Source: Prostheceraeus crozeri (taxonomy: Eukaryota; Platyhelminthes; Polycladida; Euryleptidae). Taken from it: DNA of 64,000 bases. The notes below the pieces were generated by a model that was not told the origin of the DNA, searched no databases, and worked only from the letters and a program-made list of their open reading frames with translations. The position numbers and the translations under genes were made by a program. The first letter of the stretch is position 1. Every line of letters begins with the position of its first letter. Location: the NCBI GenBank assembly GCA_907163375.1, contig CAJQUW010003400.1, forward strand, positions 310,001 through 374,000. The letters are read 5' to 3'. Positions 21,848-32,800 of the stretch are shown here, piece after piece.

Positions 21848-22406
21848 CAGGGATGTGGAGTCGGAGTCCTATCAAATGATAGGACTCCGGCCTTCAACTA
21901 GACCCGAAATATAATACAAACAAATTATTTATCCTCGTGCATAGCTGTCTTCCTAGCCTCGATCATACCTACGCACCAAAGGTTGCATCAGAGACAAAAA
22001 TGAAATGCTAGTTTGTTTGAGAACATTACCTTTCACCCTCACGTTAATCGTGTATGTGATGGTTCCTCTAAAGCGCATATTTAAATCGAAAGTGTACTCA
22101 TACTTTTTGAAGAAGGATGGGGGATTTTCTTGTCTGGTAGAAACTGGAGATAAACCGTGTGAAGCACACATCAAGAAGATGGGAGGAGCCGAGTCGCATG
22201 CATCCAACTTATAGCGACATTTGATAGACTTTCATCAAAAATGATTGATAATTGATGCAGCAATGATCACTAAAAATAGGTTCAGGTAAGCCTGATGATC
22301 TATGATGTAGGTTTCCAGTTTTTTTTGAAAAAAACTAGGCGATATATACTTGCCACCCGTAGTCGGAGTCGGAGTCCTATCAAAATGATAGGACTCCGCA
22401 TCCCAG
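21848..22406. mobile_element. hAT-type non-autonomous element, family F1, copy C
   Basis: It is inverted relative to copies A and B, so the BED-finger relic is now on the plus strand (22005-22214, KVYSYFLKKDGGFSCLV then KPCEAHIKKMGG). The left end is CAGGGATGTGGAGTC and the right end GACTCCGCATCCCAG, slightly decayed... the last T changed to A. An 8-bp duplication ATTTTTTC (21840-21847) and ATTTATTC (22407-22414) flanks it, 7 of 8 identical. At 559 bp it is about 160 bp shorter than the other two copies. It lies within the array of 16-bp motifs and postdates it. Confidence 0.8.
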
Positions 22407-23071
22407 ATTTATTCAGTTTCTATCGGACTTCAAACTATCATGATATTTCATTCATACGCATAAGTTCATTGTATTAGAATCCTGTTCACTACTACTGGCT
22501 ATATACGCTGAAATATCAGAATGGGTCTATGGTAACGGACGTTACATTGATTTGTCAGTTTGAAAAACTTTTCATCATTAATTGCAGACATTATCTAAGA
22601 TAGTCATCATATGAAGACGGCATTAGACATTCATAAAATCACAGATATAATGGTAGAAATTCATCTAATATGATACGTTTTGCATGTATTTAAGTCCCTA
22701 TAATCCCGACTTTCTAGGGTAACGGACGTTACATATCTCAATCAGTCCCCAAAAATGAAAACTACAAGTTCCATGAAGCTGACATAGATTGCATTCATAC
22801 ATAACATTACCACATATAACATTCAGACATAACACCTCGACAATCTCATATGAATGATGAAGTCACATGCACAACATGCATGTACATGTCAAAATAATAT
22901 GATATCATACGAATTCCAAAAAATTGCGTTATGCGACGAATTCTTAGAAATCATTCTATCAAAGAAATAAACGTTGTACCAAAATTCAATGAAATCCATG
23001 TCAATGCTTCAAAAAAATTCATGCTATCGAATCGACATGTTGTGGATACAATGTTCAGGAATATTACTGGG

Positions 23072-23425
23072 TCAAAGAAAGAGTAAGAGAAGCACTATGA
23101 GGCTTATGTACAAGATTGTGTTTTGATACTCCAGCCTCAACCCAATGGATTTTTGAGTTCCAACAATCGGTTTGACCCTCGCAAATCGGTCTTCCACCTC
23201 TCTCTTTCGCGCAGTGACTAATTCGGATGGAACGAATTTCACGATGATATTACTCGTTATATCCTTTAATAACAAAAAGAAGAAGCATCTGCAATATGAG
23301 CACCTTTCCGCAACTCTCGCTGAGCCATTTGCTTTATAGTTCCTCCGATTCCATCAACTGCTCCTTTTCCTTGGCATGATGCAAAGAATGACCACGTAAC
23401 ATCTATATCAAATTTTTCATTAAAA
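23072..23425 (-). pseudogene. Relic of an uncharacterised transposase-like protein
   Basis: Minus-strand translation from about 23420 reads FDIDVTWSFFASCQGKGAVD followed by GIGGTIKQMAQRELRKGAHIADASS, then after one frame change KDITSNIIVKFVPSELVTAR and FARVKPIVGTQKS. The order W-x-FFA-x-x-GKGAxDGxGGxxK, then xVPxE, then VKPIxGT is one I recall from large uncharacterised invertebrate proteins that appear to be transposases; I suspect the Sola group but cannot confirm it. Only about 115 residues remain, with a frameshift near 23277 and further decay downstream. No terminal repeats were found. Confidence 0.5.
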
Positions 23426-24062
23426 ATTTCTACTGTAGATATAGTATATATCGATTCTTAAATTGGGACGCTGCTCTGTCACTGAATACATGCAATTGTT
23501 CTCCTTTTGGCAGAATCCCTTTGAACACGATAAAACACGAATTAACCACGAATAAACACGATAAACATTAACACAGAAAGGAAAAGATCAGATTAAACAC
23601 GAATATCGACGAAATCAGAATAACACAGAGCACAAGCACTGTAGGATACCGTCGCGTTGGATTAGTCATATCGAAGTGACAGTGAAGCCGTAAACTCAAC
23701 GAATTCTCAATAATAAACATTATCCTTTGAATTCTCAGCTGTCTATGATACTCAGTCAGCGAATGATGTGTGAATAAAAAGACGCCGCATTCATATCTAC
23801 TTCCAGAGTGCGACTTTTAGGACAATGCTGATGAAAGTCTATTTTTTAGTAACAGACGTTACATACATAGAATTCTTACTAGTCTGTACTATTGTAGAAT
23901 TCTGTACTATTGTAATCAAGCGAAAGTTGATAATAACAATCTCATGCCATTTTAGAATGAACACGTTGACATAGAGATAATCTATTCGGTTTTTCAGATA
24001 ATTGTGATTATAGTGCCTTATCTGGACAAACATTTAGTTCTTTTATGGTAACGGACGTTACA

Positions 24063-24764
24063 TAAGAACGGACCTTATTCACTAGTCATTTAAATGTACT
24101 TCGATATTACTTCATATTTAATTTAGCCTACATACGCAATGACAATATCCATGATAATGACATCATACAATTCATTCACACATCCTGCGAAATTTGATGG
24201 CTTTCAAACCGCCTGATATTTCTGTAAAAATTTTTATATTTAATACCGAAATTTATATCTAGCACTTCTATGCTCTATTTAAGAAAATACATAGCCAGAA
24301 AGTTTTCAGAATCGAATTTTGATGCTTCAGCATATATAGGTTCATAATATAGCTGCGTAAAAGTTGTATGAACACCTTTATCAAAAAGTGTCATGTTAAC
24401 TCTTACGCGTTTTGACCCAGATGTTCTGCTCATCAACTGTGCGATGCAAGTTGACCAAGTGCTTTGAAATCCGTGCGACCCATGCACCGTCCACCTACAT
24501 ATGGAATGGCTTGCCAATTGAAATGCTCAGGTTATGTATCTGTTATTCACTTCGTTCGGAATATTTCTTAATTGTTGGTGCCGCTGCATAACTTAAGCAT
24601 TACAGGATAGCACATATTTCTATCGTGCTGACTACACTGATTTCTTCATCCTACAACAACTCTAAGCGGTTTACTACTTTTCGATATGAATTCACGGTAA
24701 TTAAAATTCACCACAAAACGATGAAATCGATGTTTTCACATTCAAGGTCGGTGGTACATACGGT
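24063..24764. other. AT-rich DNA with one unassigned minus-strand frame
   Basis: The frame 24517-24275 (80 codons, ending YYEPIYAEASKFDSENFLAMYFLK) is unrecognised. It might belong to the same old element as the relic at 23072-23425, as both are on the minus strand, but nothing in the sequence proves it. Confidence 0.35.
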
Positions 24765-25250
24765 AGGGTAACCCTTTCAGCGGCTCCAGAAGCCCGGTCG
24801 CTGCGTCGTTCCTGGAAGCATTAACGACTAACTTCGACGTGAGAGACCTCGGTCCCGGACTTTTGTCTGGGTGTTTCTCTTTAGTAGGAACGCGGAAGAG
24901 CTCCGCTAACGAAGCAGTCGAAGGAAGAATAACTCATGGGCTTAGTGTACCACCGATCTGGCCAACAGAAGTAGGACGACCCTTAGAGACGGCTGGCCAC
25001 CACTTACTGTATGTTTGATCAGACAATTTAGTATTCCTCCCCTACCTCGATCGGATGACCTGCCTGGGTGTAGTGTCGATTAAGCAACAACTTTGACAGT
25101 CTGAGAAGCTAATAGGCACCCTGATCAGATCGACCGTCCGAAAAAGGACCGGCCTGAGAGTGGAGCGGAAGTTTAAAATTACTTTCGATTCGCCAGCAGC
25201 TCCGATCATGAGATGGTGGCACATCTCATCTTGGAAGTAGCTTAAGGTAG
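24765..25250. other. GC-rich block of unknown nature
   Basis: This stretch is visibly richer in G and C than its surroundings and has abrupt edges. It contains CAGCGGCTCCAGAAGCCCGG, CTCGGTCCCGGACTTTTGTC and GACGGCTGGCCACCACTTAC. A plus-strand frame from about 24868 stays open for about 50 codons (SSANEAVEGRITHGLSVPPI) and a minus-strand one for 60 (25224-25042), but neither matches a family I know. It has no terminal repeats, tRNA-like A and B boxes or rRNA words. It may be an exon-like relic of a mobile element or a transferred fragment. Confidence 0.4.
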
Positions 25251-25377
25251 GATCAAATTATGTAAACTTATTCATAGGCATACGTTTTCAAAAACACAAT
25301 GCGTTCAATTTCGTTTTAGATATTTAATCTTCCACAAAGTAGCTTACTTTGATTTATTTAAAGTTGAGGCTGTTCAG

Positions 25378-27104
25378 GGGGCCTATTTCAATTTGAGGTA
25401 CCTAACCTTAGGATTCTTAGAAATGACGTGAGTGCATTTTAAAGTTAAGACTAGGTTCATTAAGATGACGCTAGGTCCCCTAAAGTATCTGAGGTGGTGA
25501 CTCAGCATCAAGAGAAACTTATATACGTCATTCGCTTATATTTGTGTTCGTGATATTCGTAGATTTTCGTTTCCGACACTCATTTTGCAGAAAATGAAAT
25601 CTTCTACAAGGGGCTATTTCAATGAAAGTTCGTAACCTTGCTACCTAAAGGCTAGGTACCTAACGTCATGGTCCCTTAAGGTGGATAAGCGTATTTTAAT
25701 CTTAAGGTACCTAGCGAGCTCCCTTAAGGTATTTAACCAAATATCAAACAATTCAATTCCTCTGTCTGTCACCAGGTCAGATAGATATATTACCTAACGT
25801 AATGAAATACACCATTAAAAGTAAGCCTCGAATTCATGAATGAATCTGGAGACGAATGACGTTCCATTTACTGTAGGATGTGTATTGGAAACAATAAGAT
25901 TCATGTAAATAAATAAAAACGGATGTTGATCTCAAAATTGGTGATAAAGATCGAAAGATCGTCGTTGGTTCTCAAGATAGGTGGCATAAAGTTCTCGCTG
26001 ACAGACAGTCCATTGGCCACATTTGTAAGCGAGAATAAACTGCAGCTAAAGAAGCGTTTTAAGATAGTTAAATTATCGATGTTTCATGAAATCCCACATA
26101 CAAAAGGCCATGAAACGAGATGCAGGACACTTTCTTTTTACTTCTAGTTGATGTAGTATATGTAAATTGCATCATACATTGCTTTCATGTGTGGTCTCGA
26201 CTGACCACAACTAACCACTTGAGAAACTGAAATATTTGCCGAAATAATCTGTCAAACATAAATTTTATATGGCAGAAGGTTTATCAAAATTGAACCACAA
26301 CTTCAACTCGAGAACTTCATTCGAGAATGCATTTTCTTTGTGCATTTATTTTTGAAACGGTCTGCATATCACAAAGAAACCTACCTTGTACCATATAAAG
26401 ACCATATAGAGGTTAGGTAGCTGATTAGGTAGGTCTAGAGCTACCTTACTCTTTGCCTTAAGTTTTGCCACCTAACATAAGATTAAAAGAGGCTAAGATG
26501 CAAGTACTTTAAGATCTTTCGCTCTTTTCATGATGTGTTAGTTAAGATATCTATTCCACGTGACAGCCAGAGACAATGAATTGCTTGTTACTTGAAAAGA
26601 TGTTCAAAGGTGCTGCTTTGAAGTTGTAATACGCTTATCCATAGAAATCCGACTTTTCGCTTTGTTTACTGACAAGAATGGACACCAGCTGTTTGCTGAT
26701 GGAAATTTCAGCCGCTCGGCTGGGTGTCAATTGCTAGATCTTTGAAAGAGTCAAATCACTGAAACATGCAGCAGTTGTAAATTCCTGCCGCATGGCGATT
26801 TATCGTAAGTTATTTTGTCAGAATGCTTTAATATCTAAAGAGAAATGATAATGGTCGTGAATATTTACGAAATTCACAGATAAGCTGCCGGTGCCTTCCA
26901 ATTGTCAACCACTAGAAGCCGCCATCGTGTAGGTACCGTTGTCATGATAGCTCATGTCCGTCCACGACATTCTACTGTTTCATTGTCCATGGCCGTTCTA
27001 GTCATTTATTATTACAGAGTATCGGATTTCTAGGTGCTTATCCACCTTAAGGGAGCATGACATTGAATTGACATTGGTTAGGGACCTTGAATTGAAATAG
27101 ACCC
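25378..27104. repeat. Inverted-repeat element(s) with GGTACCTAA-type ends
   Basis: GGGGCTATTTCAATGAAAGT at 25610 and the reverse complement of 27030-27104 (GGGGTCTATTTCAATTCAAG) form an imperfect inverted pair. It continues with CTAACG or CTAACC, CATG and CCCTTAAGGTGGATAAGC. A third related start, GGGCCTATTTCAATTTGAGG, lies at 25378, and a fourth block rich in the same CCTAA/TTAGG words at 26410-26500. This looks like one DNA transposon of about 1.5 kb with a partial second copy beside or around it. No target duplication was found. A 74-codon frame at 25923-26147 is unrecognised. Confidence 0.55.
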
Positions 27105-27302
27105 CAGATTCAGATTCTTCGAAAAATTTTAGGTGTTCAAATTAAAAAGTAAGAATATAAAATAAATTACACGATTTCTCTAAACGCATGATTCTCATTT
27201 TGATTTTTGCCTAAAAGGTGTATAGTTTCTCTCTAACAGCTTGCCTAAGTTTTTCATACTTTTCCATACAACCATAGAATTTATGATATTTCCTTATAGA
27301 AT

Positions 27303-29876
27303 ATGAAAGAGCCCCCTACGAAGAAGCTGAAACAAACTTTACTCCTTTCCTTTTCTCCAAGTTCATTGAATCTGAATCAGATAGTGGAAAAATCTAAAGA
27401 AGAAATACCAACAAGTGCATGTATTGACATTCAAGAAGGCACGTCAGGCACTAAGGCACATACTGTATTAAACGATTCACCGAATGAGCCAAATCAACCA
27501 GATGAATGCTTTCATTTTCCAATATCTCAATGTTCAAGCTCGAAACGATCGTGTCGATCAGAATGGTTTAAGAAATGGAATTGGCTGCATTACATTAAAG
27601 AACTTTACCATGTCATATGCTTTACTTGTAAGAGAGCAATTGATCTTGACATATTGAAGAGAAGTGCTCGACGTGAAAATGCCTTTACAGGCGAAGAATT
27701 CAAAAATTGAAAGAAAGGAACGCAAAAAATTGAAGAGCATTCGAAATCTGAAGTTCATTTGGAAGCAATTGAAAAATTAGCCATGCAAGCTCAAAAGTCT
27801 ATCAATGCTTTACTCAATCAGCAATTAGATAACCAAAGAAAGGTAGCAAGCCGATGTTTGAGAGTGATTTTCTCGACAGTTAGATATTAGGCACGTCAGG
27901 GATTTCCTTTTCGTCCAGATAGTCACAACGATGGTGCTTTCTTCAATTTAGTTCAGGAGCGAACTAATGAATTTCCTGAATTAGCGAGTTGACTTAAAAG
28001 AAAAAACAAGTTTTTGTCTGACACCGTTCAAAATGAAATTTTACAAATGTTTGCTCATTCTGTCCAGAGAGTAATCATGAGCGAAGTTAGCAAAGTTGAC
28101 TTTTTCTCTATAGTGGCTGACGGTACAACCGATATCCAACCAAATTTAGAGACTCAAACAAGATTTCCCGGTTTCTACAATTGCCAAGACACCACCGGAG
28201 AAGCATTATACAATTTTTTTAGATATATATACTCCTAAGATTAGATTTGAAAATTGAGAAATTGAAGAGCTATTATTTCGTGGTGCTTCAAACATGACAG
28301 GAAAGTTCAAAGGTGTTCAGGCCAGGTTAAATAAAATATGTCCTGATGCTATATTCGTTCACTGCCTCAATCATTCTCTCGACTTAGTGCTTCAAGATAA
28401 TCAAGTTAATAACAGAAGTATTGTTATTCATAAAGGATGTAGCAAACATTATCAAGGAAGCTGGCAAACAAAAGCATGCTTTCGAAAGTTTGTTTGGTAC
28501 AGAGGAACTTGTCATAACTCTTATCACCTTATGCCCAACAAAATGATGTTTTGGAGCTAGTACGGCAAGGAGAGTTCTAACAGCGCATCATAAGCTACTA
28601 AAAGTTTTACAAAGTTTGTCTGAAGATGTCAGCATCATATAATGATAGCGCTCAAGAATTGATGGATTAAATAAACGATCTTTAAATTCGAAAATATATT
28701 TCGGAGTCACGATGTGTGTGGATATTTTTACACCTTGTGAGGAATTCGCAAGAGCGCTGCAATCAAAGCAAGCTACTAACAATTCAGCATTAGAAGGATC
28801 GAAAAAGTTAGTTGATATCCTTGCCAGTCGTCGAAGCGATTCAAACATTGACAATAAGATAAAAGAATGCGAAGATTCAACAACGTCTTTGGGATTAAAG
28901 CATCCATCAGGAAGAATTGCCAAAGTTCCTCAGAAGCTGGGCATCAATGAATTTAGAGAAAATGCATACCTATCGTACGAGAGAGGGAATGGAGACGGCA
29001 ACACAAGGAAGCTTTGGATGTGGTGATCAATGAAATTGAGAGACGATTTCAACAACCAGGAGTTGTGCAAACAGTTACTCCTCGTCAACGAGAACAGGTA
29101 CTTTGAAAAATTCTGTCTATCTTATGTAGTTTCATAACACTATTACATTAAGAATGTAGACAATTCCCGCGTGGAATTTTGTGTGTAACCATGAGATAGA
29201 ATGATGCACAGAGTTTTTAGAAAGTTACAAAAGTACAAAATGTTTCCTTTCAATTCTTATAAGAAGAATCGCATAAAACTACCTAATTAGGCTATTACTG
29301 ATATTTTAAAGTGTACTCAGGCACATCGTAAATAGTCGAAAGAGTATGGGTGTATCTTGTCAGCAGAGCATAAACGCGTACAAAGAAAGTAAACACTACG
29401 AAAATACCATTAAATTAAGAATTTTTTTATTTGTTCTAGGTTCTTTTGGATGCGGTGCATGGAACGGTACCGTAACTCAAAATCTGTAAGAACTTGATCT
29501 ACAATTATCAAATTTTGATTTAATAAAGCTTCAACGTCATCTGTACACACTTGGAGACATAAAATTGAAAGGTGTACAAAGTGTCGAAGACCTTCGAATT
29601 GCCCTTGAAAAATTGGATCCTGTCAGTCGATAATTAATCTGCGAGGAAGAAAAATTGCTGCAGTTGGTATTGTGCTTGCCAATATCCGTAGCTGATGCTG
29701 AACGATCCTTTTCCTCTTTACGTCGCCTGAAGACGTGGATACACTCTCAGATGACCCAACAACGCCTTACGCATATCGCTCTGCTTCATATCAATCAAGA
29801 CATTCTCTACTCCCTTGACATTCAAGAGATGATGAAGCAATTCATTTTGAGAACTCGAGAGGCAATATACTTTTGA
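27303..29876 (+). pseudogene. hAT transposase, ZMYM/TTF-type, degraded
   Basis: Domains appear in the expected order over 2.6 kb. First comes a TTF-type zinc-finger region RSEWFKKWNWLHYIKELYHV with CFTCKRA and RENAFTGEEFKN (27303-27710). Then come the hAT core start FRPDSHNDGAFFNLVQERT, the catalytic stretch FFSIVADGTTDIQ (28014-28238) and the second core motif CPDAIFVHCLNHSLDLVLQD (28294-28450). A helical insertion follows (RALQSKQATNNSALEGSKKL, 28712-29026). Last is the C-terminal dimerisation domain LCLPISVADAERSFSSLRRL with THIALLHINQDI (29655-29876). Stops and frameshifts separate the pieces, so it is inactive. GT...AG borders at 29098-29439 suggest a 342-bp intron between the insertion domain and the C-terminus. 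Terminal repeats were not found. Confidence 0.85.
29098..29439 (+). other. Likely intron inside the hAT transposase gene
   Basis: Coding-like sequence ends at CAACGAGAACAG, followed by GTACTTTG. It resumes after TTATTTGTTCTAG with GTTCTTTTGGATGCGG, which then leads into the C-terminal domain. The 342 bp between are AT-rich and closed in all plus frames. The acceptor has a good pyrimidine tract. An internal insertion is the alternative reading. Confidence 0.5.
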
Positions 29877-32800
29877 TGTAGTTGACATATAAAAAGTTTG
29901 TTAGGAATTTACTTGGTTTTCTATGCAAAAAAACTTTTATTGAGTGTGGTATAATAGCATAACATCATTCTTCTACAACATTCAAAACTTTCAGGAATAC
30001 AAAGAAAACGTGGAATTTAAATCGAGTTTGAGCATGAGGTAAACTTTGTGTTTGCACATGCTTGAATTTTCCAATTTCATAAGGATAATAAAATTTTGAA
30101 TTAGTTTAATGAACGTCGAGGCAGGCTATTGCACCGTGGTTTTGTATTATTAAATTCATAAAAGTGAAAATGAAGATTCATAATGGATACATCAGGCCTA
30201 CTCTTTGACATCAACTAACATCCTTCCAAAAAACGCTTCATAGAAAGTTTAGACAACAATTACCAAACAGGCATGGGCATGCGTTTCCTTTTGCCCCATC
30301 AACTTTGAAACTGCTCCCGGGTGCCTGCTTGCAACGTATGTAAACACACTGTAGCCTTTTGCAATTCTTAACAAAATCGCTTTCATTGATAGTTTCTTAT
30401 ATGATGTTTCCCCTGAAATGAATTTGCAAATCAAAAGTATTTTTTAAATTAATTCGATTGCTTTAACTTAAATTGAAGAAATGAATGTTGAATTTATGAA
30501 AATGATTATAAAAGCGAAAATTTTCTCAATCATTTTTTACTGAGGCTTTGATTTCGTAAGAGTGTTGATAATGCTTATTCTTAATTTTAAGCGGCTTTAA
30601 AATTTCCCCCTCATGCGGAATTAATAGAAATGTTAATTCGTTGAGGTTGCCGAAATATTTTGAAGGTTGTTCAATTGATGAGAAACAATGCAAATTCTTG
30701 GGATGAAGAACAAAAAAATAGAAAATTGATTTTTTTTTGTTTTAAAACACTTCAAAAGCACGGCTTGTCGACTCTATTTGAGGAAAAAATAAAAAATGCG
30801 AAAATGCGGACTGTCATACTGTGCGGTAAAATGTACAGTTCGTGCGATCACATACTACCAAGTTTCTGCTGTATTTATAATTACGATTGCTTCAATATGA
30901 TTTGTGATATTTCATAGCACGATGAATGGCGTGATTGACCGATAGGAATGCTAGCATCCTTCGCTTGACCACTGCCATTATGCTTCTCTCCGCTGTTTGA
31001 TATTCGCACCAGACTGAAGCTGATTATGACAAGATTGTATCACAACAGGATAATTCCGGAAATCAACAATTTTCGTGTAATGAAGCACATCATGCGGTTA
31101 GAAGCTTCAGAGGTCGCTTGAGAGTCATCTGGAAGAGCAGATCATGATCTTTTGAGGCACATATCCTAGAAATTCTGCTGTTTGTGATCGTGTGTCAGTT
31201 ATAATGTTTCATAATAAATGTTAAATATCAATTAAAAAACCTGTCTGATATTATATTTAAATCATCGCAGAAACAGGCCGTTTGATGATTTTGCTACGAG
31301 TCTGTCTCTTTATTATAACTATTATTTTTAATATCTTGCAGTCTAGAAAGCTGCTCCCCCATTGAGATGCTGCTTCTTTATTGTGAGGAGGCAATCCCTT
31401 TGTAACTTTCCTGATCTGACTCGCTTCCAAACAAACTCTTCATTTGAAGTAGCAGGCGATTGGTCGGGGGACCGGTTACAACGGAAAACTACATTAGGTT
31501 ATTCAATGTCTCTATAAAGTACTGCATAGCCTATAACTACTCGCATCATAGATTTCTGTATCATGGAGTATGTAGGAGACTAGATTAAGTTTGTAAGTTG
31601 AGACTGTGGTCATGTGATCACTATAAATTTGCGACTGAGACCAATTTTACATAGCAGGTGGTTTCCGTTGTGGAAAAGGCCCTGATCAATTGTATGGTCT
31701 ATGGCATATTTTCAAACTTGTGATGGAGAACGCAATTATATCTGACTTGAGGTGAGATTATCATCACACATGAGATCATCACCCTCTTTGATCAATGACT
31801 TGATGCTGGTGTGCATGGCCTTGAAATAAGAGCAATCATGAGATAAAGGAATGATTGTTTCCGTTGAAAATTTTCACCCCAATGCGAGCTATTAGAGCCT
31901 TCAAGGGTTGTTTTTGTGTGAGAATAAATCTGACTTCTACTTTTTTACTATATTATTTGTATTCTTGTGCAAAACGGCACACTTTGTAAAATTCACTCCT
32001 GCTTTTATGTGAAAAGCTTATTACGTATTAGAAAGTCATTGATTGCAATGTAAAAGTCGTGAAGCACATGTAAGAGGGCCTTTTCTCCATGAATGAATGT
32101 AAATTGCAAAATAGCAAAAGCCCCAAAAACCAAAACCACTGTCTTTTGCAAAAACCGATCAAAGTTTGGATCAAAAAGTGAACATATGTTTCAAGAGCAA
32201 AAAAGTACCACAAAGGGCATCATGGAGATATCAAAGATCGGATATTGCAAGAAGCAAACTTGCCTAGGAAAAGGATGCCTATCGAGATCACAATAAATGG
32301 ATATTGAAACTTTCCTAATATCCATGGATATCGTGGACATAAAATCAATAAAATGAAATAACTGTACTATTATAAAGTAGATTCTCAAGTGCGAACGTTA
32401 TTGATGGTTATGTCATAAATAAATAGAACATGTCGTCGACTAAAACTAGTCTTTTGGACTGAATTAATGTGCAGGACTGCATGGAGCCCTTTATGTTCTG
32501 CTAGACATCTATTAAGTGCAAAATTTAGATGTAGCCATGGATATCTAAATACTAGCTACTATTTCTAGGTATCCATGATGTAGCTCATGTAATTCTTCAT
32601 TGGATCTTATGCGCGGCGCTACATGTGACTCTTCTGGAACTTCCGCTTTGGGGGGGGGTCCTGATGGCTGTAAAGAAAAACCTATGCCTATTCATTTTGT
32701 TCATTGCGTCCCCTTTGAATGTCAGACCCTCTACGGATGAAATTAAAAGTTTTATTTAATCTTACATGTCACTCGCACTTTGGTCTCGAAATGCTTGCTC

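Larger units (their letters stand above)
21788..24062 (+). repeat. Five dispersed copies of a 16-bp near-palindrome
   Basis: GGTAACGGACGTTACA starts at 21788, 22531, 22718 and 24047, and AGTAACAGACGTTACA at 23848, all in the same orientation. Apart from one copy, the 16 bp are identical. Flanking sequence is not similar beyond a T-rich run upstream. Intervals are 743, 187, 1130 and 199 bp. Removing the F1 transposon and its duplication (567 bp) from the first gives 176. So spacings are about 176, 187, roughly six times 188, and 199. I cannot assign a function. Confidence 0.75.

Noticed and set aside
32520-32590. Hairpin around ATGGATATC
   Set aside because: Only about 14 of 17 bases pair, and similar words are common in the window; judged chance.
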